64,000 bases of DNA, taken from Amblyomma americanum. Its lineage: Eukaryota; Arthropoda; Arachnida; Ixodida; Ixodidae. The notes beneath the pieces were generated by a model. It was not told where the DNA came from. It made no database searches and saw only the letters and a program-made list of their open reading frames with translations. The first letter of the stretch is position 1. Every line of letters begins with the position of its first letter. The DNA is taken from contig NC_135505.1 in the NCBI RefSeq assembly GCF_052857255.1, positions 60,989,149-61,053,148 on the forward strand. The letters are read 5' to 3'. A program made the translations under genes and the position numbers. Below, piece after piece: positions 10,581 to 21,586 of the stretch.

Positions 10581-13335
10581 GTACTAACAGAAACGTGGCT
10601 ATCAGACAACGTGACCGATCCGCAAGTTTTAGCAGATTTACCGAATTTTAACGTTTTTCGCAAGGACCGCAAGGGCTCACGAGGAGGAGGTGTTCTTATT
10701 GCCACTAACGAGCTGTTGCCTTGTTCCATTATTAATATCCAGTCAGAGCTTGAAATACTATGGGTAGTCTGTCGTTCTGTACCACAAATCATCATAATAG
10801 GCGTCTGCTACAGACCCCCCTCCAGTAGTCCAATCTTTTCTTCACAGTTAAACGATAGTCTAAATCAAATAACTGGCAAATATCCCAACGCGCACATTCT
10901 TCTTTTTGGTGATTTTAATTACCCATCAATCGACTGGCTGAACCTAACATCAACAGGCAACACCGAAATGACGAACTTTGTTGACGTTTGAATTTCAATC
11001 TCACCCAGTTAGTAACTGAACCCACATGCGTCACACATGAATCCTTCAACATCCTGGACCTTATTCTAACTAATCGTCCAGAAAGTTTATTATCACTTAC
11101 TTACCTCCGCGAAATTAGTGACCACAAAGTTTTACATGCTACTTTCACTGTCATCCCGGAATCGGGCCAAACATTCCAGAAAACAATTCGCCTTTATGAC
11201 AGAGGAAATTACGAAGAAATTAATAATCATTTGATGGCGTTCTTTCCCAACTTTGATACGTGTTTCGATGATCGATCACTTGAGGAAAACTGGCTTACTT
11301 TCAAAACTTTTCAAAACTAAAATTGCCGAACTCACCACGAAGTTCATTCCCACCATCACATTTCGTGCCTGTCACTACAAACCATGGTTTTCAAAGCTCT
11401 TGAAAACACTCGAAAACAAAAAGAACAGACTTTTCCGTGCAGCAAAACGCAACCCGAGCGCATGCGCCTGGAACAAATATTACGCAGCCGAATCCACATA
11501 CCTGCAATCTATCCGTAATGCCAAACGCGATTTTTTTAAAATTCACCTGCCCAAGATCCTAACAAATAATCCGAGGAAGTTCTGGAAAGTTCTAAATCCT
11601 CAACAGGCTCCGGTCATCACATTAGCTAACCCACTTGGCGAGATGACCAGTGGCATGGAATGTGCAAATATTTTTAACACCGCTTTCTCATCCGTCTTCA
11701 CACACGAAACTGATATGCCACTTTCTACTGCAACTGCCAACCCGAGTTTGCATATGCCTTCAATCATGTTTTCTGTGCACGGCATTATATGTATTATTGA
11801 AAATATCAAGCTGTCATCTTCTGCGGGTGCTGATGAAATCACCCCCAAGTTCCTCAAAAATACTTGCTATGCTTCCACAGCGTATCTATCCAAACTTTCT
11901 GCACAATCACTTTCCACAGGTAGCATACCCAGCGATCGGAAAGTGGGGAAGGTTGTTCTGGTCTTCAAATCAGGTAACAAAAAATCACCCCTTAACTACC
12001 GCCCCATCTCTTTAACAAGTGTGCCATGTAAAATCATGGAACATGTCATTTATTCCCACATAATGAATTTTCTTGACTCAATTTTTTTCATCCTGCCCAA
12101 CATGGCTTCTGTAAGAACCTATCCTGCGATACACAATTGGCTATTTTCATCCATGACTTGCATGTGAACCTTGACTGTAACCTACAAACTGAGGCAATAT
12201 TCCTGGACTTCGTGAAAGCTTTTGACAAAGTACCTCACAAACGCTTGCTACTAAAACTTTCATGGTTAAACCTTCATCCTAACATATTACAGTGGATAAG
12301 CGAATTCCTGGCTAACCGCACCCAGTATGTTTACGTTAATTACCAAGCCTCTAGTTCTCTTCCCGTAACATCAGGTGCCCCGCAAGGATCAGTCCTTGGC
12401 CTGCTATTATTTTCAATGTACATTAATGATCTACGAACGCATGTCTCTTGGAACATCCGTATTTTTGCCGATGACTGTGTCATCTATCGCACAATAACAC
12501 CTCTGATCAGTTCGCCCTCCAGAATGACTTATTCAGCATACAGGAATGGTGTAACCAATGGCTCATGGAACTAAACCCCAATAAATGTAAACTCGTGTCA
12601 TTTAACCGAAAACGTAATCCTCTCCTCTTCTCGTATAAAATCTCGCACGTCACGGTAGAATTGACTCAGACTTATAAATACCTCGGTGTGACATTGTCCA
12701 ATGATAAAACCTGGAACGCGCATGTGACAAAAGTCATATCCGCTAACAGAAACCTTGGGTTCTTAAAACGACATCTACGCCATGCACCACAAAACGTAAA
12801 AGTACTTGCCTACAAATCACTTGTCCGTTCTAAGTTAGAATACGCCTCTGCTATTTGGAGCCCTAACCAAAATTATCTAACAAATTCCCTAGAATCAGTA
12901 CAAAGTCGAGCCACAAGATTCATATATTTGTGCTATTCATATAATGTTAGTATATCGTCATTAAAAGCAGAGGCAGGCTTAACATCTCTAGCTTGTAGGC
13001 GTCGTATCACTAGTATGTGCTTGTTTCATAAATTTTATTACAGCTCGCTTCGTCATCCGCCCTAAATCAACCTGTCGGCACGCATTTCCCCCCGCATTGG
13101 TCATCCCCTTCAAGTTGCCCGGCCTCGTATGTGCACTACTACATTTGCATCGTCATTCTTTCCACGTTCAGCCACAAACTGGAACAGCCTTCCACACGAC
13201 ATCGCCGCAATCACCTGTCCAACAACATTTGTGAATTGTTTAAAGACTATATTTAACAGCGAATACTTTATGTACCTTACGAGTTTTCTTTGTTTATTAA
13301 ATCTGATTTACACATGTAACCCACCCGTTATGTAA
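10581..13335 (+). pseudogene. LINE ORF2: endonuclease and reverse transcriptase, frameshifted
   Basis: The endonuclease starts at about 10581 with LVLTETWLSDN and continues through GGVLIATN, CYRPP (about 10807) and LLFGDFNYPSIDW (about 10900-10935). The reverse transcriptase pieces include NYRPISLTSVPCKIMEHVI, FLDFVKAFDKVPHKRLL (about 12203), SGAPQGSVLG (about 12373) and the catalytic FADD at 12464-12475. The thumb/C-terminal part gives YLGVTLS and SFFPRSATNWNSLPHDI (about 13155). Frame changes occur near 10985, 11300, 12120 and 12550, so no intact protein can be made. No RNase H domain is seen. Confidence 0.85.
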
Positions 13336-13621
13336 CACCCCCAATCCCGGGGGCCTTTAAGGTAATAAAGTGAATGTACGCCACTGCCCCAACAGATAGC
13401 GCCCGACGGCACCGCCTCCCGCTCGTCACGTTCAGGCACAGTGGGGCCGTGCGAGCAAGCAGGAGTCACGCGGTGAGCGGTGAACAACGCACGCAGTGCG
13501 CATTCAAAGCGCGGTCACCACAAAGCTTGTGGCTTGCTGCCCGTTCGTTCGGTGCGGAAGCTATGCTGGCGTTCGTGGCATCAGGTTTGTCGAGAACGAT
13601 GTGCCGACGAACTACGACGAA
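13336..13621. repeat. 286 bp tandem repeat, copy 1
   Basis: Contains the last ~40 bases of the LINE 3' end plus about 245 bases of flanking sequence, and is followed head to tail by a second copy with an offset of exactly 286. Confidence 0.9.
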
Positions 13622-13904
13622 CACTCCCAATCCCTGGGGCCTTTAAGGTAATAAAGTGAATGTACGCCACTGCCCCAACAGATAGCGCGCGACGGCAGCG
13701 CCTCCCGCTCGTCTCGTTCAGTCACAGTGGGGCCGTGCGAGCACGCAGGAGTCACGCGGTGAGCGGTGAACAACGCACGCAGTGCGCATCCAAAGCGCGG
13801 TCACCACGAAGCTTGTGGCTTGCTGCCCGTTCGTTCGGTGCGGAAGCTATGCTGGCGTTCGTGGCATTGGGTTTGTCGAGAACGATGTGCCGACGAACTA
13901 CGAC
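13622..13904. repeat. 286 bp tandem repeat, copy 2
   Basis: Repeats copy 1 with scattered substitutions. It starts with the same LINE 3' end sequence (GGGGCCTTTAAGGTAATAAA) and diverges after CGACGAACTACGAC at about 13904. Long open frames in both copies are parallel and are not evidence of a gene. Confidence 0.9.
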
Positions 13905-14216
13905 TGCAACTTGAGTCCTGCGCGTTTCGGCACGGCGCCTGGCAGCGCCTCTACGTGGTTTTCCGCTCCGCGCGTCCGTTTCACTGTACGCAGCACAGCG
14001 ATTTAAGGCGTCACGCCGAACGGGTGATAGCGTTCCGTGGACTCCCTGGCAGTGCTGCAACACGCTGTTGCGTTCCACTCTTAATAAGTGTCCTCCAATT
14101 TTTTTGGCCGTTGTTGTTTGTTGTGCTCATTTTGTGCTTGTTTTGGAGGCTTCAGCGGCGTGCTTAGAACATTAGAACATTATTTCGTCTCCCACGAGCC
14201 AGCAATGCAATGTTTG
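13905..14216. other. GC-rich flank, no gene seen
   Basis: Continues copy 2 of the repeat into GC-rich sequence. Open frames occur on both strands but carry no domain that I recognise. Confidence 0.35.
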
Positions 14217-14449
14217 CTTTGGTTTAGGTGGTTTAACATCCCAAAGCGACACAGGCTATGAGAGACGCCGTAGTGAAGGGCTCCGGAAATTTCGACCACC
14301 TGGGGTTCTTTAACATGCACTGACATTGCAAAGTACACGGGCCTCTAGAACTTTCGCCTCCATCGAAATTCGACCGCCGCAGCCGGGATCGAACCCGCGT
14401 CTTTCGGGTCAACAGCCGAGCACCATAACCACTGAGCCACCGCGGCGGT
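14217..14449 (-). repeat. tRNA-derived SINE, family I, near full length
   Basis: On the minus strand the head reads CGCGGTGGCTCAGTGGTTAT (A box) and GGGTTCGATCCCGGC (B box). The body follows, with GGAGGCGAAAGTTCTAGAGG, and the end is the pyrimidine/purine tail GTTAAACCACCTAAACCAAA. This family recurs at least nine times here. Confidence 0.85.
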
Positions 14450-14774
14450 GACAATGCAAGGATGTAGCATCCTGGATAGATTGAGAGAGTGGGAAAAAAA
14501 TGCCGGGTCATCTGCACAACCATTGTTTCGCGCCGGGTCTCAATACCGGCTATGCCTACAGGAAAGATGGCCCGAAGATAGCCCTCTTCAGCGTGCTAAG
14601 TTTTTAATTACAGTTTTGATAATCATAATCGCAGTTTTTAATCACAGTAAACTGCCTTTCGTTTTTGGCTTGGTGAAATGCATTTCTCAGGGAAACTGAA
14701 GATTTGGCCTCCTTGTTCCATGCGCAAGATAAAGATGCTGCTGACATATCTGAACGTCGCATGCCAGCAGGTAT

Positions 14775-15006
14775 TAGTGAAGTTGTGGTAGAGCATCCGC
14801 CTCGCATTCGGGAGGTGCTGGGTTCGATCCCCAGTGCCGCCTGGTACCCACCGGTTTTTAATGGGTACAAGATTTCCCCCGGCCTGGTGCTCGGCTCTTC
14901 TGGGTGAGATGCTTGGGAAAAGGGTCGCGTCGTGATCATAGTATGTAGCCACGAGTGACTCACGACTAGTCGTGTAGCACAAAAATGTGCCATAAAGGCA
15001 AAGTTT
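14775..15006 (+). repeat. tRNA-derived SINE, Ala-like head
   Basis: The head at about 14781-14842 has TTGTGGTAGAGCATCCGCCT and GGTGCTGGGTTCGATCCCCA, matching tRNA A and B boxes, with an Ala-like pattern. It continues into a non-tRNA body up to about 15006 (TGCCATAAAGGCAAAG), so it is a SINE and not a tRNA gene. Only one copy was found in this window. Confidence 0.65.
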
Positions 15007-15509
15007 GAAAGCGGCATAGCCCTCCTAACTATGCCAGCCACTGATAACAGTTTTCAACTTGCAATTGGCACGCAAAATACTGCAACAAGGTATACGACTC
15101 ATCTACCCTTCCGCACAGCTCTTTGATTTTGTGCTGAAGCTTTAGAACCTTTTTACAGAAAGCTGCAGCCAAAGCCAACTCCATTCAGAGAGCATCTTTG
15201 ATGTGCTGGATGTGGTCAGGGCAAGGTTGTGTAAACAGGTTGGTTGCCATCTTCACACAGAGGTTCTTTCCAAGTTAACTTTAAGATTTTACATCGTAGT
15301 CAGGCTTCAGTTTTTTGTGAAAGGAGTGAACACTGAGTGGCCTGGCAGACGTGAACGGGTCAAGCCTTTGAGGTTGAGCAGTAGCTGAACAACTGGGGCA
15401 CTTGCTTTCTCAGTGTGCTTATCTCAAACAATATAAATAAATTTGTCTTTGCCCCATTTGAAGATGAAGGGCTTCGTGTACTGTTTAATATGAAATTTTG
15501 AAAAAAACG

Positions 15510-15690
15510 TGGGTTCGATTCTGGCCGCGGCAGTCGAATTTCGATAGACGAAATTCTAGAGGCCTGCGTACTGTGCGATGTCAGTGTACGTTAGAACCCC
15601 AGGTAGTCGAAATTTCCGGAGCCCTTCACTAAGGTGTCCTTCATAGCCTGAGTCGCTTTGGGACGTTAAACCCCGACAAACCGTAATTTC
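15510..15690 (+). repeat. SINE family I, 5'-truncated
   Basis: Begins inside the tRNA head at the B box (GTGGGTTCGATTCTGGCC) and runs through the usual body to GGGACGTTAAACCCCGAC. The A box is missing. Confidence 0.75.
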
Positions 15691-16039
15691 AGATCTGCGC
15701 TGAACACCTTTAGGCTGATGCTATGGCAACTGGAGTTACAGCACGCACGTTCAAAGGAATGGGTGGGTACAGGCAATTTGAAAAGAACGAACGAGTCGCG
15801 AAATGAACTGCACGGTAGCGGAACGGCGAGCATGTGTGAAGTTTCACAGCCGTCATTAGCATTGATCTGAAGCGATATTTGTCTACTTTAAAGTTGGTAA
15901 TAAAGCGACACGCCATAGCTTAACTGGTGTGCTCAAACCATATGCTTTTAAGTCGTGTTGGTTGGATGATGTGGAGCGTCAAGTCCGCAATTTCAGCTGA
16001 TGAGTTATTGGAATCACAAAGCAGCGGCCTATGCACCTG
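15691..16039. other. No gene seen
   Basis: Unique sequence without recognisable coding potential or repeat edges. Confidence 0.35.
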
Positions 16040-16210
16040 CGTTCCACACGCTTGACTCTGCTAGGGTGGCTAGAACTTTTTGAGGTGTGCAAAGCGGCTG
16101 CCGGAAGCTGCCCCCCAAGACCAACCGATGCCGCGCGGGGGCGCTGAAGACAGCGACGCCGTCAGAGCGAGACATCGGAGCATTGCGTGCACCAAGAAAG
16201 CATCGCTCGC
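16040..16210 (-). repeat. Inverted partner of 17955-18105
   Basis: The reverse complement resembles 17955-18105: both contain TTCAGCGCCCCYGCGCGGCAT-like sequence, a TTCCGGC segment and GTTCTAGCCACCCTA in the same order. The pair is about 1.9 kb apart. Confidence 0.6.
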
Positions 16211-17246
16211 GCTGATTGTTGCTTTCCGAAGCAGGTAAAGTTAAGGTGCATGGACCACTAGATGCGTTATTTCTGCCGCGAGATTTGAGAATGCCACAAA
16301 GACCAAAAGACAAAAAAAAAACTAAGCGTTGGTGTTTCGTACCTCAAGTCAAGTTTTACTGCTTATAACACGGGTTCACTTTTTTTAAGTAAATCGAAAG
16401 GAAGACGAAAGGAAAGAAAAAACCGTGAAGCCATGCGTTCTTTAGCGGGCTTATCATGCTGTTTTGTATCTATCAGCAACGAATGAAACGCGAACAAGAA
16501 AACTGAGACGGCAACACAAAAACGGGAAGATATTAGCTCCTGGATTTGAACTACAAGCCAGAAGAGTCTTCACTCCTTCGAAATTAAAATAGTAGGAACT
16601 AGTATTTAGCTCCTCCTGGCTAAGAGTGGCGTATCTTGCAGTCCGTGGTTCAATTGTCTTGTTCGCGTTTCATTTCTTGCTGATAGTACGTGGATGAACA
16701 ACTGAAAATAAGTGTTCTTCCAGAAACGCGTCTTTTTCTTACTGTGCTGTTTTACTGTGGAAGCGCCCTCGTCACAATTCTATGCTTCATGAACTGCACT
16801 TCTTGAGAGCGTTTCTTTGAAAAGGGAATTCTCGTTTGCTCAGATTGCAACGCATGTAAAAACTCCACGCCGCGGAAAACTAATCCGGAGCTCTCCACTA
16901 CGGTTTTACTATTGCTTTTCGGCCTCGACACGTAAAAACCCACTAAATCTTTCACTGTACGAATGTGTATGCGACACAATGTAGTCTTCACATACATTGG
17001 TCTAAGGAGCAGAAGAAAAAGCATGAAACACTTTCCGAATATGTTAACCATTTTCCACACAGTAGCAGCGCAAATTTACATGCTTTGTTTAGAGCGTGTG
17101 GGCTTCAAATCGAAGCTCCTGAGAGGCAGATCTAGTCGCTCGGTTGTTATCCGCTGCTACTCGACGTGCGTACCTTAACGAACCCCATCGCGGGAGGCAA
17201 GAGAAGGTGCTGACGCAAAACACTCAATTCCCACTTCATGTACGTA
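16211..17246. other. No gene seen
   Basis: AT-rich sequence with A-runs and short frames only. The minus-strand frame at 16752-17060 has no motif that I recognise. Confidence 0.35.
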
Positions 17247-17456
17247 CTTCAACGTCCCAAAGCGACCGAGGCCATGAGGGACGCCGTAGAGAAGGGCTCC
17301 GGAAATTGCATCCACCTGGGGTTCTTTAACGTGCACTGACATCGCACAGTACGGGCCTCTCGCCTCCATCGAAATTCGACCGCCACGGCCGGGATCGAAC
17401 CCACGTCTTTCGCGTCAGCAGCAGACTGTCATAACCACTCAGCCACCACGGCGGCT
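17247..17456 (-). repeat. tRNA-derived SINE, family I
   Basis: On the minus strand it has the A box CGTGGTGGCTGAGTGGTTAT and B box GGGTTCGATCCCGGCC, followed by the typical body. Its 3' tail ends at TCGCTTTGGGACGTTGAAG. Confidence 0.8.
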
Positions 17457-17954
17457 GGTGACGCAAAACAAAAATACCACACATTATTTAGGAAGGAAGC
17501 CCAGCTGAAAGCAAAAGAATTTACTAAAACTGAAAGGCAAAAAGCAGCGCTCTAGCGGCGTGGAAAAAGAAGGGAGGGGGGAGGAGCAAACTTCTGGCAC
17601 TCCTTTTCATGTTACAAACGAACAGCCGAGCGCGTTCTTGAAAAGCGTGTGAACGTATGCGCAGCAGCTTTTCATGCCAGCACACAAATCGAACCTGATG
17701 AGTGCTCCAGTTCCCTTTAAATCAGACCTCCGCAAATTCTGCTTTAGAAACAAAAAGAGAAGTGATTCCAGCAACTGGTTGTCGTCTGCTGCGCAAGAAA
17801 GCAGTTCTGCTTGGTGAATAATTCTGCAGAACTCGGAGCTCATAACTTCATCGAGTGTACAAACCACCATCGCGAAGCCATTTTCATCTTCAGCGGCCTC
17901 CCAAAAGCAAAGCACAGTGCGCAAATCACGCAATTAAACGCGGTCCGCGCGCTT

Positions 17955-18105
17955 TCCACCATGCATGATCAGCGACCGCGCGACGGCGCCTTTAGCATCA
18001 GCGCCCCTGGCGGCATCGGTGGGCAGCGGTGCCACTTCCGGCAAGGGAAACGCGCCGCGCTTTTCACACCTGAAACAGTTCTAGCCACCCTAACTCTGCC
18101 CTGCC
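17955..18105 (+). repeat. Inverted partner of 16040-16210
   Basis: See the minus-strand copy at 16040-16210. Conserved blocks are GCATCGGTGGGCAG-like, TTCCGGCA and GTTCTAGCCACCCTA. Confidence 0.6.
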
Positions 18106-18279
18106 TTCGCGAAAATGAGGATACTATTAAATCTTCATCCCCTAATGTTCAACAACACACATGATGCAAACTAGTTTAGTCCGTGCAGGCACAATCTTTT
18201 GGCAGTAACACGGCATTTTATCCCGTATACGCCTGGACTGCTTTCCCTGCCTTCCTACAGTGAACATGACAGCAGTGCC

Positions 18280-18667
18280 GCCACGGCGCCGCCTCCGTTT
18301 TGCGACAGCGGCGGTTTCACTTCAGCCTGGCCAGTGAGCACACTACCCCTATTCTAGTTCACTGTAGCTCTGGCTAAACTTGGAGTGACGCGATAGCTAC
18401 ATCTGGCCGAGTGGAACTCCCTCAGTCGAATTGCAAAGTCAGTCTTTCGCCGCTCCGTTTCGCTGGGCATTCCTTCTTCATCTTCGTCCCTGGACGTGAT
18501 TCACTTTCTCCCCTCTCCACTTTTCCCCTCCATTCGGTTTTGCTGGCACCCCACGCCACCGGCAGCTACTCCGCACCTCGTGACCAACCGCGCACCACAT
18601 GACAAGCCACCTGACCACGTGGCGGCGCCACGGTGAAGGCTCGAAATGCCAGTGTAATGTAGCTATC
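18280..18667. repeat. Short interspersed element, left part, split by gypsy insertion
   Basis: From about 18365 it matches 8228-8520 (TAGCTCTGGCTAAAC, GAGTGACGCGATAGCTACAT, GCAAAGTCAGTCTTTCGCCG). It breaks at 18667 after GTAGCTATC, exactly where the LTR begins. The continuation GCTACAAA is found after the 3' LTR at 23174. The part before 18365 matches the reverse complement of the fragment at 9930-9995. Confidence 0.7.
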
Positions 18668-18897
18668 TGTGGCATATGCTATGCAGTAAATTGAGTTGCA
18701 CACGTATCACTGGCGCGCACCCTTTCGTTTCTTTACGGTAGTCGCTATCGCCGCTCTCTCTCTTCCCCCTTTCCCTCACTTTAAGCATGCCTATAAAAGG
18801 CACCCTGCTTTTGCAATAAATCGAGGTTCTGCTCTCCTTGCTGACTGGCGTGGCTTCTGCACTTGGTGCGCCTCAGGGAGACCGTGGCGATGCAACA
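18668..18897 (+). repeat. 5' LTR
   Basis: Begins TGTGGCATATGC and ends GATGCAACA (TG...CA). It carries a TATA box (18792-18798) and an AATAAA signal (18815-18820). 230 bases. Confidence 0.9.
18792..18798 (+). promoter_or_regulatory. LTR TATA box
   Basis: TATAAAA within the 5' LTR, about 20 bases upstream of an AATAAA. The same pair is present in the 3' LTR. Confidence 0.6.
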
Positions 18898-18898
18898 G

Positions 18899-18908
18899 TG
18901 GCGACGAG
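18899..18908 (+). other. Primer-binding site, tRNA-Ser type
   Basis: TGGCGACGAG begins one base after the LTR. It is complementary to the 3' end of an arthropod tRNA-Ser(GCT)-type molecule including CCA, as known for Mag-type elements. Confidence 0.65.
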
Positions 18909-18966
18909 TATTGACGTTCCAGTCGTGAAAGAAGAACCCAAGGACTGCATTACGCCGTTGGACGTT

Positions 18967-19795
18967 ATGGCCTATCTAAAGCTACCGGACTTCGACAAAA
19001 GTACAGATAAGTTGAAACCATACCTTGTCAAGGTCAAAGCTTATTTCGAAGAAAACGCCGTCGAGGATTCAGCAAAAACCAGAGCATTGCTTGTGGCAAC
19101 ATTAGGCACGCACACAGTCGAGATATTAGCCGGAAAAGTGGCCTCGCGCAAGCCAAATTCATTAATTTATGAGGAAGCAGTAGCAACCTTGACCGAGTAT
19201 TATGGCCCCAAAAGGAACAAAATCACCGAAAGCTACAAATCTTTCAATCGATGCAAGGCAGAAGGGGAACCAATTCATGCATTTTTGGTGAAGATTCGCC
19301 GGATAGCGGATAACTGCCAATTCTTCGGAAGCGCTCCGAACCGGATGACATGGGACTGCATTGTTTGCGGTGTATGGTCGAGCGCACTGCATACCTCTTG
19401 TCAAAAAAAGATTTAACGTTGGAAGAGGTGGAGGCAATATCAATGGCAGCCGAGGCCACAGAAACCGACGTGAAAAAAATGAACATGGACGACACGCTGC
19501 TACTAAAAGTTGAGGCACGCGGGAAAAGACCGGTGCAAGATGAACACAAGCATTATCAAAGCGAAAGGTGTGGCAGATGCGGTAGCGGAAAACACGATGA
19601 CGAGTGTTCGTGGGCCAAGTCTTGGTGCTACCGCTGTGGGCGGAAAGGTCACCTTGCGCGGAAGTGCCGAAGCCGTGCGCCGAACGCAGGCGAGACAACT
19701 CGAGCGGCGCGAACCAACACTTTGGCTGTCAGAGAAGATTTGTCGAACGATGAAACAGAAGCAGCGCATATCTCGACACTAGTGTCTCAGAGAAA
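18967..19795 (+). pseudogene. gag with two CCHC knuckles, frameshifted
   Basis: The first ATG that starts a gag-like protein is at 18967 (MAYLKLPDFDKS). The capsid-like part contains YYGPKRNKITESYKSFNRC. The frame shifts near 19360, after which the second part holds two zinc knuckles: CGRCGSGKHDDEC and CYRCGRKGHLARKC (about 19569-19666). The second is a canonical C-x2-C-x4-H-x4-C. Gag binds the RNA genome in the particle. The frameshift makes this copy non-functional unless frameshifting is programmed, which the position inside the capsid region makes unlikely. Confidence 0.8.
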
Positions 19796-19842
19796 AAAAA
19801 CTTTCTGGAGCCACCTATCCGCAGAGTATTCACTTTGGGGGC

Positions 19843-20040
19843 GTGGAATTGGGAATGGAGGTAGATACCGGGTCACCAATTTGCGCCATCCCTCGGGAAC
19901 TCTATGACAAGTACTGCAAGCAGTGGCCAAGTCTGAACACATCCAACCTCAAGTTGTCCTGCTACATAGGCTGCCTCCTGTCCTGGGTTAACTTCAGTTA
20001 CCCGTCCGCTACCAAGGCGCCTCCGTGGTCTGTTCCCTGA
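19843..20040 (+). pseudogene. Retroviral-type aspartic protease fragment
   Basis: MEVDTGSPICAIP carries the catalytic Asp-Thr-Gly at about 19864-19872. The frame closes at 20040, well before the reverse transcriptase, so the protease is cut off from the rest of pol. Confidence 0.7.
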
Positions 20041-20216
20041 CTGTGTTAGATTGTGTGGGACCAAGCCTGTGTGGGCGTGACTTGCGTAGTTTACTCAACA
20101 TCGCAGGCGCTCCAATCCTGCAGGTAGCAGCACAGGAGGTAATTACTGAAGACCGCAAAAGCAGCCACCGCGTCAACAGCAGTTTCGAGAACTAGCAGGA
20201 TGTCTTTTCAGCCGGC

Positions 20217-20927
20217 ATGGGCCTCATCGAGGGGACACCCGCCAGTCTGCACCTAAAGGAGGATGCCATCCCAAAATTCTGTAAGGCGCGGCCCCTCCCC
20301 TACGCTCTACGCAATAAAGTGACGCAGGAGTTGGACAGGCTAGTTTCTATAGGTGTACTGTCGCCAGTGCAGCATTCTGACTGGGCAACACCAGTTGTAG
20401 TTGTGTTAAAGAAGGACAGCACAGTTAGTATCTGCGGTGATTTTGAAACCACATTGAACCCAGCCTGTGCGACTGAGCAATATCCACTGCCCAGGATTGA
20501 AGACATGTTTGCCCGCTTAAGCGATGGTGACTGTTTTAGTATGCTGGACCTGCGAGATGCATACAATCAGATACCACTCGACGAAGCTGCCAAGAAAGTC
20601 TGCGTGATTAACACGCATAAAGACCTTTTCTGTTTTAATAGGCTACCCTTCGGAATAGCATCTGCACTGGCAATTTTCCAGAGAAAGATGGATGAGGTGC
20701 TGGAAGGGCTGCTGGGCGTACAAGCTTATTTGGACGACGTGCTGGTTTCCGAAAGAAAGAATGATAATGGCGAGCGGTTAAGAAATGTCCTAGAACGCTT
20801 CCGAGAGCGAGGAGTTAAACTTGGATCTGATAAGTGCGAACTGCGCAGACCGGCTGTATCTTATCTGGAGCACCGAATTGACCGAGATGTCCTTCACCCG
20901 ACGGAAAAAATGTCGAGGCCATTGTGA
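20217..20927 (+). pseudogene. gypsy reverse transcriptase
   Basis: Motifs in order are LSPVQHSDWATPVV, FSMLDLRDAYNQIPL (first catalytic Asp), FNRLPFGIASALAIFQ (the usual Pro after the second Ala is Leu) and YLDD at 20727-20738 (YxDD active site). The frame stops at 20927 inside the connection region; the next piece, starting KAPSPRNVTELRAFIGML, is in another frame. Confidence 0.85.
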
Positions 20928-21535
20928 AAGCGCCAAGCCCACGTAATGTCACTGAACTGCGTGCATTTATCGGAATGCTCACTTTCTATGCTAAGTTCCT
21001 GCCTAACATGTCTGCCATTCTTTTCCCGTTATATCAACTCTTAGAGAGGAATGCACGCTGGCACTGGAAACAGCCGCAGGAAGCCGCGTTTAATGCGGCT
21101 AAATGAAGATCTAAAACTGCCCAGGTTCTTGTGCCCTTCGATTCAAAAAAGGAATTGAAATTGGAATGTGACGCGTGCCCTCACGGCGTGGAAGCGGTTC
21201 TGTTCCACCCAGTCGGCAATGTTCATAAGCCAATCGAATTCCGTTCTAGAACATTGATGCCAGCTGAACGGAACTATTCCCAACTAGAACGAGAGGCACT
21301 GGCGCTCATATTTGGGGTAACAAAATTTCCTGACTACCTTCTAGGGCGAGAGTTCACACTGGTAACGGACCACCAGCTGCTTCTGGGCCTGCTGAGACCG
21401 GATCGCCAGATACCTACAATGGCTGCCGCCCGCATTCAACGCTGGGCACTCTGCCTCGGAGCCTACCACTACAAGCTGCAGTACACTCCGAGAAGGCAGA
21501 TGCTCAACTCTGAAGCGCTGAGCCGCCTACCATAA
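20924..21535 (+). pseudogene. gypsy RNase H region
   Basis: Two frames continue pol: ELRAFIGMLTFYAKFLPNMS (20924-21106) and the RNase H domain (21131-21535), with LECDACPHGVEAVL (Asp usual, Cys replacing the common Ser), ERNYSQLEREALALIFGV (catalytic Glu) and FTLVTDHQLLLGLL. A stop near 21104 separates them. Confidence 0.8.
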
Positions 21536-21586
21536 CGAGCTTCGGAACCTGCCCCAGATGATGAACCACCAGAATACGTCCGAGCC

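Larger units (their letters stand above)
10146..13376 (+). mobile_element. Broken non-LTR retrotransposon, CR1/L2-like
   Basis: The order is an ORF1 tail, an apurinic-type endonuclease, a reverse transcriptase and a 3' end ending near GGTAATAAAGTGAATG. The C-terminal SFFPRSATNWNSLP segment and the reverse transcriptase style point to the CR1/L2 side of the Jockey group. The coding region is split by at least four frameshifts. The 5' UTR and most of ORF1 are absent. The exact clade needs a tree. Confidence 0.85.

Noticed and set aside
13374..13914. Two similar 84-90 codon frames beginning MYATAPTDSARR
   Set aside because: They are the two copies of the 286-base tandem repeat. The similarity is due to duplication and gives no evidence of coding.
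14781..14850. Possible tRNA-Ala gene
   Set aside because: A and B boxes fit but the sequence runs on into a SINE body, and the acceptor stem is not closed by a proper 3' side.
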